Shown here: positions 45,900 through 56,456 of the stretch, piece by piece | Layout: every line of letters starts with the position of its first letter | Numbering within the stretch: position 1 is the stretch's first letter | NCBI GenBank assembly: GCA_028288585.1 | Contig: JAQBNL010000082.1 | Location: 26,257-90,256, forward strand | Length of the DNA stretch: 64,000 nucleotides | Source of the DNA: Chitinophagaceae bacterium | GTDB lineage: Bacteria; Bacteroidota; Bacteroidia; Chitinophagales; Chitinophagaceae | Direction: 5' to 3' | Program-made: the position numbers and the translations under genes | The notes under the pieces: model-generated | The model's database searches: none | Seen by the model: only the letters and a program-made list of their open reading frames with translations | What the model was told of the DNA's origin: nothing

Positions 45900-45922
45900 C
45901 ACAAAATAACACTTTTTCCCAC
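45900..45922 (-). promoter_or_regulatory. MraZ operator: three GTG repeats at 10-base spacing
   Basis: On the minus strand GTGGGAAAAA, GTGTTATTTT and GTGTAAATTA follow one another, giving GTG at exactly 10-base steps, 35-57 bases before the mraZ start. MraZ octamers are known to bind such repeats on one DNA face. The first repeat has the full GTGGG form. Confidence 0.75.
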
Positions 45923-45994
45923 TTGAGCAACAAAAATGCAAAAATCTTTTTATACACATACTTTTAGGTACACTTACAATTTTAATATTTATAT

Positions 45995-46345
45995 ATGCCA
46001 GCAGGTTATTCCGGTACGCCTCTTTTAAAAAAATTAGGCATTAAAGAAGAAATGAAAGTGCAATTAATTGGAGAACCTAAAGGGTATTATGAACTCGTGG
46101 AAAAGGATATTTCTTCTCAACTTTGCAAAAAAAACGATACACCTGATTTTATCCATTTATTTGTGAAGACAAATAAAGAATTTGAAGCGGTGATGAAAAG
46201 GATAAAAAAGAATATGAAACCAACCATAATTATTTGGGTTTCCTGGTATAAAAAAAGTGCAGGAATACCAACAGATGTCACAGAGGATGTGATAAGAAAT
46301 TATGCACTGCGAAATGACCTGGTTGATGTAAAATGTGTGCAGTAA
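45995..46345 (+). CDS. DUF3052 family protein
   Basis: A 116-residue soluble protein opening MPAGYSGTPLLKKLGIKEEMKV, with IIIWVSWYKKSAGIPTDVTEDVIR and NDLVDVKCV, the pattern of DUF3052. No function is known; no catalytic residues stand out. It is divergent from mraZ, with ~130 bases between the starts, and convergent with the histidine kinase gene. Confidence 0.85.
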   Translation: MPAGYSGTPLLKKLGIKEEMKVQLIGEPKGYYELVEKDISSQLCKKNDTPDFIHLFVKTNKEFEAVMKRIKKNMKPTIIIWVSWYKKSAGIPTDVTEDVIRNYALRNDLVDVKCVQ

Positions 46346-46395
46346 ATGATGTATGGAGTGGACTAAAATTAGTTGTGCCTTTGGCTAAAAGATAA

Positions 46396-47721
46396 TTATT
46401 CAGCAGGAGGCGTTACATTTTTTTGCGGCATATCAATAATAAAGCAGCTTCCCTTTCCCAATGTGCTTTCTGCTTTTATTTTTCCATGGTGTGCGTTCAC
46501 AATCGTTTTTACATAACTCAATCCCAGGCCAAAACCTTTTACGTTATGAAGATTGCCTGTATGTGCCCGATAAAATTTTTCAAAGATGCGGTGTAATGTT
46601 TCTTTATTCATTCCTATACCATTGTCCTCGATCTTAATACGAAAATGATGATTGATATTTTGGGTACATAATTTAATCACTAAATTATCTTTTGAATATT
46701 TTACTGCATTATCTAGCAGATTATTTACAAGATTGGTAAAGTGCACTTCATCTGCACATATCAAATCATTGGTAGCCTCAAAACTTACCTCCAGCTTGCC
46801 TTGTTTTTCTTCAACAGGCAATTTCATATTATTAACTGCAGTATTTATCAAATCGTGTGCATGGAAGGTTTTTAAATTTAATTGCAGTTGTTGCTTATCC
46901 AGCATAGCTGCCTGCAGTATAGTTTCTACCTGTTTATTCATACGCTTATTCTCTTCCTTAATTATCCCCGAGAAATATTCAGTTTTAGTTCTGTCCTGCA
47001 TCACCTTTTCATTTTTTAATGCATCCACAGCAAGCGAAATAGTGGCAAGCGGGGTTTTAAATTCATGCGTCATATTATTGATAAAATCAGATTTTATCTC
47101 GCTTAATTTCTTTTGTTTAAGTAATGCTTTTAGGGTTACAAAAAAGGCAACAAAAATTAAGATTGTAAATAACACAGAGCCAATTATCATCCACGACATT
47201 TGTTTCCATACGATATTTTTAAAATCAGGAACGACAACTACAAGCAATTCTTCAGGTGATACCCCCTCTGAAATACTGCCGCTTGGAGAGATTAATGGAT
47301 ATACAATAGATTTATTTTTAGCAGTATCCTGGTATAATCTTGCAAAGTTATCTGACAAAAGCTGTTCACCAATAATCGGACCTACACCAAATTCAAATGG
47401 TATTTCTTTTAATCCATGTATTTCAAATGCATTCTTTAATTTATTTCTGATTTCATCGCGGCTGAATTTATGAGTGATGGTTAGTGAAAACCCGGACATG
47501 GGAGAAAGCGCATCATTATTTTTTTTGTTATCAAAAGGAGAAAGATTTCCTTTTTCTTCAACAAGTTCATTACCGGCTGTTGCAGTAACAATCATTAAAT
47601 GTTCTTCGAACTGCATTACTTTTTCATGATGCATTTGCTTTATCCATAGATACTGGAAGAAAATCAATCCTATCAGTGAAAGAAAAATAAGAATAGTTAT
47701 GATCGGAAATATTTTCTTCAT
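46396..47721 (-). CDS. Membrane sensor histidine kinase (orphan)
   Basis: The 441-residue kinase has two membrane helices (about residues 5-24 and 163-185) around a ~140-residue periplasmic sensor. The H-box is INNMTHEFKTPLATISLAVDAL, the N box NLLDNAVKYSKD, and the G boxes EDNGIGMN and GFGLGLSYV. The ATG at 47721 is used rather than a TTG three codons upstream. In Bacteroidota this type is normally followed by a response regulator gene, but none is adjacent here, so the partner is elsewhere. Confidence 0.88.
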   Translation of the reverse strand: MKKIFPIITILIFLSLIGLIFFQYLWIKQMHHEKVMQFEEHLMIVTATAGNELVEEKGNLSPFDNKKNNDALSPMSGFSLTITHKFSRDEIRNKLKNAFEIHGLKEIPFEFGVGPIIGEQLLSDNFARLYQDTAKNKSIVYPLISPSGSISEGVSPEELLVVVVPDFKNIVWKQMSWMIIGSVLFTILIFVAFFVTLKALLKQKKLSEIKSDFINNMTHEFKTPLATISLAVDALKNEKVMQDRTKTEYFSGIIKEENKRMNKQVETILQAAMLDKQQLQLNLKTFHAHDLINTAVNNMKLPVEEKQGKLEVSFEATNDLICADEVHFTNLVNNLLDNAVKYSKDNLVIKLCTQNINHHFRIKIEDNGIGMNKETLHRIFEKFYRAHTGNLHNVKGFGLGLSYVKTIVNAHHGKIKAESTLGKGSCFIIDMPQKNVTPPAE

Positions 47722-47867
47722 ATGTCGCAAAATTAACCCCGCTAATACCCTTAAAAAAAATGTGTGAAGAGATTAAACAACTTTAACTAAGTATTATCTT
47801 TTTAAAAATATTGAAAAATATTTAAGCAAAGCATATACACTTCATGAAATAAATATAATTTAGAATT

Positions 47868-48419
47868 ATGATTTCACCCGCCAGAGGCACATTATTGATA
47901 GCCAACCCATTTTTAAAGGATCCAAATTTTGTACGAAGCGTAATTTTTCTTTGTGAACATAAAGAAGAAGGGAGCTTTGGATTTGTGCTGAATAAAATAT
48001 TTTCAAAAACATTAGGAGAATTAATTCCTGAGTTAGAGGAATATAAAATCCCCGTGTATTACGGCGGGCCTGTACAAAAAGACACTATACATTTTCTTCA
48101 TCAATATCCTGAATTAATTCCGGGCGGAGAAGAAGTACTTGATGGTGTATACTGGGGAGGTAATTTTGAAAGTCTTGTTTCTTATGTAAAAAATAATGAT
48201 ATAGATTTTAATAAAATAAGATTTTTTATTGGTTATAGCGGATGGAGCGAAGGACAGTTAGATGATGAGCTGGAAGAAAAAAGCTGGCTTACTGTTGATG
48301 CCATACGAAAACTTATTTTTCATAAAAATCCTGAAGAAACATGGAAAGATTCACTGAAACATTTAGGCGGCGATTATGAAATGATGATTAACTTTCCACT
48401 TGATCCGCAATTGAATTGA
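47868..48419 (+). CDS. YqgE/AlgH family protein (DUF179)
   Basis: The 183-residue protein opens ISPARGTLLIANPFLKDPNFVRSVIFLCEH and has FGFVLNKIFSKTLGEL, YYGGPVQKDTIHFLH and FFIGYSGWSEGQLDDEL, the full YqgE pattern. The fold is known but the function is not settled; it is cytoplasmic. A small secreted protein gene follows after 21 bases. Confidence 0.92.
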   Translation: MISPARGTLLIANPFLKDPNFVRSVIFLCEHKEEGSFGFVLNKIFSKTLGELIPELEEYKIPVYYGGPVQKDTIHFLHQYPELIPGGEEVLDGVYWGGNFESLVSYVKNNDIDFNKIRFFIGYSGWSEGQLDDELEEKSWLTVDAIRKLIFHKNPEETWKDSLKHLGGDYEMMINFPLDPQLN

Positions 48420-48440
48420 TCAACACTTAAAACAATAAAG

Positions 48441-48683
48441 ATGAAAAATTTAATGATTGCTTTTACCCTGTTACTAATTACTACTGCTTCTTTTGCACAA
48501 AAAAATCATACAAACAAAAGGCAGCAAAAAATGAAGGCCGCTCTTGCCAGGTACCATGATAATATTGATAACCGCATGAAGGGACCTAATGGCGAAATGA
48601 TTTATATGAGCCCAAACGGCGGCAGGTACTATATTAAGAATGACAAAAAGATTTATATAGAATATAAAGGCAATAAGAAATAA
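48441..48683 (+). CDS. Small secreted protein, 80 aa
   Basis: A signal peptide (MKNLMIAFTLLLITTASFAQ) is followed by ~60 mature residues with many Lys, Asn, Tyr and Gly (GPNGEMIYMSPNGGRYYIKNDKKIYIEYKG). No family is recognised, though the NG-G-YYI-N-KG style is common in small periplasmic proteins of Bacteroidota. It probably forms a transcript with the YqgE gene. Confidence 0.7.
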   Translation: MKNLMIAFTLLLITTASFAQKNHTNKRQQKMKAALARYHDNIDNRMKGPNGEMIYMSPNGGRYYIKNDKKIYIEYKGNKK

Positions 48684-48684
48684 A

Positions 48685-48713
48685 GCCCCTCTACATCTCC
48701 GCCAAAGTGGAGA
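48685..48713. repeat. Intergenic copy of the GC-rich palindromic repeat
   Basis: GCCCCTCTAC is followed by ATCTCC-GCCAAAGT-GGAGA. It has the same order as the fadN-like copy (GGCCCCCTCTAA then CTCC...GGAG), here just after a stop codon where it may serve as a weak terminator. Confidence 0.6.
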
Positions 48714-48772
48714 CTTGCAAACTCACAAAGCTGTAAAAAGATAATTCAGTTATTATTATCTTTCCAAAAAAA

Positions 48773-49729
48773 TTGCTGTACAGGCTTTTAAAATTTCCTG
48801 CAAAACTTGCCATATATTTTTATTGCAGGAAAATAATTATTAATAAAAAAGAATGCCTGCAAAGTGAAGGCCCTTTGCTTATCGCCGCCAATCATCCCAA
48901 CTCATTTTTAGATGCCATTATTTTGGCAACACTATTTAAGCATCCCATTTATTCACTGGCAAGAGGTGATGCATTTGTAAATAGCTTTTACAAAAGATTA
49001 CTTTATTCTTTAAATATGTTACCTGTTTACAGGTTAAGTGAAGGCGCAGAAAATCTTGAACATAACTATACAACTTTCAGCGCCTGTGTAGATATTTTTA
49101 AAAAGAAAGGAATTGTTTTAATGTTCAGCGAAGGCAGGTGTATTAATGAATGGCATTTACGACCACTAAAAAAAGGTACTGCAAGATTGGCGATAAGTGC
49201 CTGGCAGCAAGGGATACCGTTAAGAGTTGTACCGCTCGGTATTAACTATAGTTCATTCAGAGTATTTGGAAAAAATATGATCCTAAATTTTGGAGAGATA
49301 ATATGTGAAAGTGATTTTGAAAAAAATTTATCAGATGGTAAAACTGTAATTGATTTTAATTTTAAACTGGAACAACAATTACAACAACTGGTAATTGAAG
49401 CCAATCCATCAGACAAAGAAAAGATTAGAAAAATATTTTTTGTACCTCAAACATTAATAAAAAAGATATTGCTTTTTATTCCCGCAACTATTGGGTGGTT
49501 GTTACATGCACCTTTATATTATCCCATTATTTTATTAATTAAAGACAGGGCTAATGACCATTATGATTCTATTGTTGTGGGACTGTTATTTATTCTTTAT
49601 CCAGTTTATCTTTTAGCGATTACGATAATTGTTTATTGTATCACGGCAAGTTTGTGGGCTTTTTCATTATTACTTATCATTCCTTTTACTGCGTGGAGTT
49701 GTTTGCAATTAAAGAGACAGGTCAATTAA
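48773..49729 (+). CDS. Lysophospholipid acyltransferase (PlsC-like)
   Basis: This 318-residue membrane enzyme has the acyltransferase blocks NHPNSFLD (HX4D), a substrate-site region VLMFSEGRC and the proline region RVVPLGINY. Two hydrophobic helices lie at the C-terminus (about 215-245 and 255-300). It should acylate lysophosphatidate or a related lipid. No ATG precedes the catalytic motif; translation most likely starts at TTG 48773, since homologues begin ML-LLKFP. The usual length is 240-320. Confidence 0.85.
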   Translation: MLYRLLKFPAKLAIYFYCRKIIINKKECLQSEGPLLIAANHPNSFLDAIILATLFKHPIYSLARGDAFVNSFYKRLLYSLNMLPVYRLSEGAENLEHNYTTFSACVDIFKKKGIVLMFSEGRCINEWHLRPLKKGTARLAISAWQQGIPLRVVPLGINYSSFRVFGKNMILNFGEIICESDFEKNLSDGKTVIDFNFKLEQQLQQLVIEANPSDKEKIRKIFFVPQTLIKKILLFIPATIGWLLHAPLYYPIILLIKDRANDHYDSIVVGLLFILYPVYLLAITIIVYCITASLWAFSLLLIIPFTAWSCLQLKRQVN

Positions 49730-49740
49730 ATCCCATTAAA

Positions 49741-49766
49741 TAAAAACCCACGATAATTCGTGGGTT
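49741..49766 (-). terminator. Terminator of the atpD-atpC operon
   Basis: AACCCACG-ATAATT-CGTGGGTT forms an 8-bp stem; leftward it is followed by TTTTTA. It lies between the convergent acyltransferase and atpC genes and may serve both. Confidence 0.8.
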
Positions 49767-49789
49767 GATAATTTATTTCTTTAAAATTT

Positions 49790-50041
49790 TTATTCTTCCG
49801 TTGCACCTTCAACAAGCACTGTAGCCTTATTATTTATTACTTCCACAAAACCGCTTTGAATATTATAATGTGTTGTTGAAGTTTTATCTTTTAAAATTTT
49901 AAGCTTACCTGCTTTTAAAGCACTTACCAATGGAGCATGTTTTTCCAATACTTCAAATGAGCCTGCAATGCCCGGAAGTTGTACTCCATATACTTCTCCG
50001 CTGAATATTTTTTTTTCCGGTGTTAATATTTCTAATGTCAT
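49790..50041 (-). CDS. atpC: ATP synthase epsilon subunit (short form)
   Basis: The 83-residue protein covers only the N-terminal beta-sandwich (MTLEILTPEKKIFSGEVYGVQLPG; GFVEVINNKATVLVEGA). The C-terminal two-helix inhibitory domain found in the ~135-residue E. coli subunit is absent. It belongs to the F1 central stalk and lies 8 bases after atpD. The absence of the helices removes the known epsilon brake on ATP hydrolysis. Confidence 0.92.
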   Translation of the reverse strand: MTLEILTPEKKIFSGEVYGVQLPGIAGSFEVLEKHAPLVSALKAGKLKILKDKTSTTHYNIQSGFVEVINNKATVLVEGATEE

Positions 50042-50049
50042 AAGATATA

Positions 50050-51869
<1,820 letters not shown>

Positions 51870-53681
51870 ATGGATAAATTCATCGTTTCAGCAAGAAAAT
51901 ACAGGCCGCAAAACTTTAATACAGTTGTCGGGCAATCCCATATTACCACTACGCTAAAGAATGCTATTAAGAATAACCAGTTGGCGCATGCCTTTCTATT
52001 TTGCGGACCCCGAGGTGTTGGTAAAACAACCTGTGCCCGTATTCTTGCAAAAACAATCAATTGCGAGAACAGGACACCTGACGGGGAAGCCTGTAATGTT
52101 TGTAATTCCTGTACTTCGTTTGATAACGGAACTTCTTTAAATATTCATGAGCTGGATGCTGCAAGTAATAACTCAGTTGATGACATACGCTCTTTGGTTG
52201 ACCAGGTAAGGTTTGCACCGCAGGCAGGAGCCTATAAAGTATATATAGTGGATGAGGTTCACATGCTTAGCTCATCGGCTTTTAATGCTTTTTTAAAAAC
52301 CCTGGAAGAGCCTCCACCTTATGCCATTTTTATCCTGGCAACAACTGAAAAGCATAAGATAATCCCTACCATTCTTTCCCGCTGCCAGATATTCGATTTC
52401 AAAAGAATAACTAATCATGATACGGTAGAGCATCTTGAAGAAATTTGTGAGAAAGAAGATATAAAAGCTGATAAGGCAGCACTGCACGTTATTGCGCAAA
52501 AAAGCGAGGGTTGTTTAAGAGATGCATTGAGTATTCTTGACAAAATTGTAAGCTTTACCAATGGGGAATTAACTTATGCTAATACATTAGAGCATCTTAA
52601 TATTCTTGATGAGGATTATTATTTCAAGCTTATCGATTGCATGCAGCAGCAAAATATCAGCGATGCTATATTAATGTATGATGAAATAAACCGAAAAGGT
52701 TTTGAAGGCGATTTGGTGCTAAATGGCTTTGCTGAATTCATAAGAAACCTTCTTGTAAGCAAAGACCCAAAAGTTGCAATTCTTTTAGAAGTCGCTGAAA
52801 ACTTCAAACCAAAATATCTTGAGACAGCGAAAAAAATAAATCCTGCCTGGATGATAAGCGCTTTAAATATTTTAAGCGAAGCTGAAATAAATTATAAGCA
52901 AGCCCGCAATAAAAAATTGCATGTTGAATTGTCCTTAATAAAACTTTGTTACCTGCAACAAGCCATTGAGCTGGTTAACAATGATAATGGAGTAACTAAA
53001 AAAAAACAGGTTGAATCAGTAAAGGCACTTGCCTTTAGAACGATTGCTCCAATTGAGTTAAAAGAGAGGCCGGAAGTCAAGCTGCAAGCTGATAGCTATA
53101 AGCCACAAGCAGAGAATTATAGTTCGCAGGTAAATGAAAGTAATGGTGAAGCGAAACTCATAATTGAAACTGGCGTAAAAACCATCGCAACAAAAGCAGT
53201 CGCGGATAATACAAGAGTCACCAATGGGGCTTCTAAAATTGGCGTATTAGATAAAATAAGAAAAGAAGTTGCCAGCCGACATCAGTCAAATGCAAATATT
53301 GTAAAAGAACTTAATGAAGAAGAACTATACATCACATGGGGACAATACATTGAAAAACTTCAAAAGAAAAACAATCCTTCTGCAGTCAGCAATTTTAAAT
53401 CTGCTGTTTTAAAAATTGCAGATCCTAATTGCATTGAAATAATCACTGAGAGCAAAATTCACCAAAGCTTTATTGAGAATGAAAGGGCTGCACTAATTGA
53501 ACATCTTCAGAATCATTTTAATAACCGTAAACTTTCTTATAAAGTAATAGTTGTAGAAACAGGAGATAAAAAACCTGCCGAAGAGCATCTCAGCACCAAG
53601 CAGCAATATCTTAAAATGATAGAGCAATACCCTTTGGTTAAGGAATTAAAGGACAAATTGAGGATGGAGCTTGATTATTAA
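51870..53681 (+). CDS. dnaX: DNA polymerase III subunit tau (and probably gamma)
   Basis: The 603-residue clamp loader ATPase opens KYRPQNFNTVVGQ, with Walker A FCGPRGVGKTTCARILAK, a zinc module CNVCNSC plus upstream Cys, Walker B VYIVDEVHML and the SRC motif LSRCQIF. Domain III ends near residue 365. An A9 run (KKK, residues 377-379) follows; a shift in either direction there meets a stop within two to five codons, so a ~380-residue gamma form is likely. The remaining ~220 residues are the tau-specific region, low in similarity. It is a single gene with ~100 bases to pdhC. Confidence 0.96.
   Translation: MDKFIVSARKYRPQNFNTVVGQSHITTTLKNAIKNNQLAHAFLFCGPRGVGKTTCARILAKTINCENRTPDGEACNVCNSCTSFDNGTSLNIHELDAASNNSVDDIRSLVDQVRFAPQAGAYKVYIVDEVHMLSSSAFNAFLKTLEEPPPYAIFILATTEKHKIIPTILSRCQIFDFKRITNHDTVEHLEEICEKEDIKADKAALHVIAQKSEGCLRDALSILDKIVSFTNGELTYANTLEHLNILDEDYYFKLIDCMQQQNISDAILMYDEINRKGFEGDLVLNGFAEFIRNLLVSKDPKVAILLEVAENFKPKYLETAKKINPAWMISALNILSEAEINYKQARNKKLHVELSLIKLCYLQQAIELVNNDNGVTKKKQVESVKALAFRTIAPIELKERPEVKLQADSYKPQAENYSSQVNESNGEAKLIIETGVKTIATKAVADNTRVTNGASKIGVLDKIRKEVASRHQSNANIVKELNEEELYITWGQYIEKLQKKNNPSAVSNFKSAVLKIADPNCIEIITESKIHQSFIENERAALIEHLQNHFNNRKLSYKVIVVETGDKKPAEEHLSTKQQYLKMIEQYPLVKELKDKLRMELDY
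52998..53006 (+). promoter_or_regulatory. dnaX: Probable slippage site (A9) in dnaX
   Basis: Nine consecutive A encode KKK. One extra base gives ...ACA GGT TGA; one base fewer gives ...AAC AGG TTG AAT CAG TAA. The site lies just after ATPase domain III, where dnaX genes of other bacteria make gamma by ribosomal or transcriptional slippage. Confidence 0.65.
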
Positions 53682-53778
53682 GTCCTTTAAACTTGGCATA
53701 CCCACTTAAAAATAAAATTTTACTGCTCGTACTTTTATACAATTGCAGTAATTTCACTTTTTTAAATTTAAAGAAATT

Positions 53779-55053
53779 ATGGCTGTAGCTATTCGGATGC
53801 CTTTGCTAAGTGATACAATGACGGAAGGCAAAATTATTCAATGGAATAAAAAAGTAGGTGACAAGGTAAAGGGCGATGATGTATTGGCCGAAGTGGAAAC
53901 AGATAAAGCCACAATGGAAGTAGTGGGTTATGAAGAAGGAACGCTATTATATATCGGCGTGGAAGAAGGAAAAGCAGCCAAAGTAAATGGGATAATTGCA
54001 ATAGTTGGTAAGGAGGGTGAAGATTATAAAGGATTACTGGACGGAGACCAAAAGCCTGAAGAGAAAAAGGAAGAAGCTCCAGCTCCAAAAGAAACTGAAA
54101 AACCAGAAGCTCCAAAACAACAAGCGCAACAACCAGCTGCGCCTGAAGTGAAAGAAGAAAAAACTGATGATAGCGGCAGAGTAAAAGCATCTCCTCTTGC
54201 AAAAAAATTAGCTGCCGATAAAGGCATTGACATTTCCCAAATAAATGGAAGTGGAGATGGCGGCAGAATTGTGAAAAAGGATGTAGACAGTTATAAGCCA
54301 TCAGCAGTAGACAAACCACAAACCACTGAAAAACCCCAAAGACCTGTACAGCCATTTGCACAAACAGGACAGGAAGGTTACAAGGATATTGAACTTACGC
54401 AAATGCGTAAAACCATTGCACGCCGCTTAAGCGAAAGCAATTTTACGGCTCCTCATTTTTTCCTCACCATGGAAATAAATATGGACAATGCAATAAGCTC
54501 ACGAACTGCCATAAATGAAGTAAGCCCCGTTAAAATATCTTTTAATGATATGGTGATAAAAGCAGCTGCCATGGCGCTGCGCCAGCATCCTGCAGTTAAC
54601 AGCAGCTGGATGGGAGATTTTATCCGCCAGAACAATCATATTCATGTTGGCTCCGCCATTGCATTACCAGAAGGTTTGATAGTTCCTGTTATCCGTTTTG
54701 CAGATCAGAAATCGCTTTCTCAAATTGCTGCCGATGCAAAAGAGCTTTACGATAAAGCAAGAAATAAAAAGATACAACCCCAGGATTTTACAGGTAATAC
54801 TTTCACCGTTTCTAATTTAGGAATGATGGACATTGAAGAGTTCACTGCAATTATAAATCCCCCCGACAGCGCCATTCTCGCAGTCGGTAGAATTAAAGAA
54901 ACCGTTGTGAAAAAAGGCGATGGCTTTGGTACTTCTAACGTTATGAAGGTTACTTTAAGCTGCGACCACAGAAGTGTGGACGGCGCTGTAGGCGCTGCTT
55001 TCCTGCAAACGTTTAAAAAGTTTTTGGAGAATCCTGTGACGATGCTTGTCTGA
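53779..55053 (+). CDS. pdhC: Dihydrolipoamide acetyltransferase (E2) of pyruvate dehydrogenase
   Basis: A 424-residue E2 with one lipoyl domain (lipoyl Lys43 in EVETDKATM), a Pro/Glu/Ala-rich linker (about 85-130), the peripheral subunit-binding domain (RVKASPLAKKLAADKGIDI, about 135-170), a second linker, and the catalytic core with His/Asp in CDHRSVDGAVG. It transfers acetyl groups to CoA. The E1 and E3 genes are not adjacent, as often in Bacteroidota. Assignment to pyruvate rather than branched-chain substrate follows the MPLLSDTMTEG opening. Confidence 0.93.
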   Translation: MAVAIRMPLLSDTMTEGKIIQWNKKVGDKVKGDDVLAEVETDKATMEVVGYEEGTLLYIGVEEGKAAKVNGIIAIVGKEGEDYKGLLDGDQKPEEKKEEAPAPKETEKPEAPKQQAQQPAAPEVKEEKTDDSGRVKASPLAKKLAADKGIDISQINGSGDGGRIVKKDVDSYKPSAVDKPQTTEKPQRPVQPFAQTGQEGYKDIELTQMRKTIARRLSESNFTAPHFFLTMEINMDNAISSRTAINEVSPVKISFNDMVIKAAAMALRQHPAVNSSWMGDFIRQNNHIHVGSAIALPEGLIVPVIRFADQKSLSQIAADAKELYDKARNKKIQPQDFTGNTFTVSNLGMMDIEEFTAIINPPDSAILAVGRIKETVVKKGDGFGTSNVMKVTLSCDHRSVDGAVGAAFLQTFKKFLENPVTMLV

Positions 55054-55180
55054 ATTAGGATTTGCCGGATTAATGGATTACAGGGTTACTTCTCTGGGAA
55101 TTATCGAAGTGTCATTGCTCTTATTAAGTTGAGAATCCTATCATCCTTGAATCTTATTAATCATAATTCAGACTTTACTC

Positions 55181-55567
55181 ATGCAACTCGGTAATGCACT
55201 CAACTGGTTTGAAATTCCTGTTTCAGATTTTGAAAGAGCAAAAAAATTCTACGAAACCATATTTGATTACCAGATGCCCGAAAATATGATGGGCAATGTC
55301 CGCATGGGATTTTTTTTATACGATTTTCAAAATGGAAAAGTAGGTGGTGCAATTTGCAAAAGTGAAATGCACAAGTCTTCACAGGAAGGAAGTCTTATTT
55401 ATTTAAACTGCCAACCAGACCTGCAGGTAGTATTTGACAGGGTAGAGAATGCAGGCGGGAAAATTCTTCAGCAAAAAACAAAAATTTCAGAAGATCAGAA
55501 TCTTGGCTTCTGGGCTTTAATAACAGATACAGAAGGAAATAAAGTAGCACTTCATTCTATGGGATAG
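55181..55567 (+). CDS. VOC (glyoxalase-like) family protein
   Basis: The 128-residue protein has the paired beta-alpha-beta units of VOC proteins: NALNWFEIPVSDFERAKKFYETIF and the C-terminal LGFWALITDTEGNKVALHS with its metal-type Glu. This resembles the YdeI/COG3324 group. The gene is 19 bases upstream of the ubiA-like gene and may open the biosynthetic operon. The function is unknown. Confidence 0.85.
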   Translation: MQLGNALNWFEIPVSDFERAKKFYETIFDYQMPENMMGNVRMGFFLYDFQNGKVGGAICKSEMHKSSQEGSLIYLNCQPDLQVVFDRVENAGGKILQQKTKISEDQNLGFWALITDTEGNKVALHSMG

Positions 55568-55586
55568 AAAATAGTACTTTTAGAAA

Positions 55587-56456
55587 GTGAATACTACTTT
55601 ACGTTCCACTTTACAACTTCTCCGTTTTCATTTCTCATTTTTTTTAATGCCTGTTTACTGGTTTGCGCTTAGCCAGGTAAATAAAATTAATAGCCGGGAT
55701 GCAATTATAATATTCATTATTCTTCATCTACTGGTTTACCCGGCAAGTAATGGCTACAATAGTTACATGGATAGAGATACCGGCAGCATCGGTGGAATAA
55801 AGAAACCCCTGCAACCAACAAAGCAAGTGTTTTATATAACAATACTTATGGATGCGGCGGCAATTGCTACAAGCTTTTTAATAACCCCAATCTTTGCTGC
55901 CGGAATTCTCTTATACATCCTTGCATCAAGAGCTTATAGCTGGAGAAAAATAAGATTAAAAAAATACCCGGTAATTGGATACCTGACTGTTGTAATTTTT
56001 CAGGGAGCTGTAATCTTTTTCTTAGTGTATCATGGAAGCCAAAGCAACCATACCACTAATGTTCCCGTAGTAGCAATGATAGCTGCCAGTTTACTGATCG
56101 GAGGTTTTTACCCCCTTACACAAATTTATCAGCATGAAGAAGATTTAAAAGATGGTGTGCAAACCATTAGCTATAAATTAGGATACAAAGGAACTTTTAT
56201 TTTTACTGGCATCGTATATGCTTTAGCATTCTGTATGATAGGTTTACTGTTTTTTTCAAATAATAAAGGGGGCCATTTCCTGGTATTACAAATCTTTATG
56301 ATACCTGTACTCGTATATTTTTTTGTGTGGTTCAGCAAAGTAATAAATAGCAGGAAAGAGGCTAATTTTAAAAACACTATGCGTATGAATTTGTTAGCCT
56401 CGTTATGCACTAATGCAGGTTTTATTACATTACTAATTTTACGATTCATTGAGTAA
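55587..56456 (+). CDS. UbiA-family prenyltransferase
   Basis: This 289-residue, 8-9-helix membrane enzyme has the first prenyl-diphosphate motif NGYNSYMDRDTGSIGG (Asp in YMDRD) and a second Asp-rich loop YQHEEDLKDGVQTISYKLG. UbiA enzymes join an isoprenoid chain to an aromatic or lipid acceptor. The start is GTG (55587), with no better ATG. Its stop overlaps the TTG start of the type III PKS by 8 bases, strong evidence that the PKS product, or a related phenol, is its acceptor (inference). Confidence 0.85.
   Translation: MNTTLRSTLQLLRFHFSFFLMPVYWFALSQVNKINSRDAIIIFIILHLLVYPASNGYNSYMDRDTGSIGGIKKPLQPTKQVFYITILMDAAAIATSFLITPIFAAGILLYILASRAYSWRKIRLKKYPVIGYLTVVIFQGAVIFFLVYHGSQSNHTTNVPVVAMIAASLLIGGFYPLTQIYQHEEDLKDGVQTISYKLGYKGTFIFTGIVYALAFCMIGLLFFSNNKGGHFLVLQIFMIPVLVYFFVWFSKVINSRKEANFKNTMRMNLLASLCTNAGFITLLILRFIE

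Noticed and set aside
45866..45922. N-terminal extension of MraZ to the upstream GTG
   Set aside because: The stretch is the GTG-repeat operator; MraZ proteins start at the MIGF-like segment.
46652..47473. 273-codon open frame opposite the orphan histidine kinase
   Set aside because: Despite its length it is antisense to clear kinase motifs, lacks a credible start, and shows a Ser/Phe/Ile-rich composition typical of reversed coding sequence.
54024..54361. Long open frames opposite the pdhC lipoyl/linker region
   Set aside because: They are antisense shadows of a well-supported E2 gene with low-complexity Pro/Ala/Glu codons; no start context or known domain.
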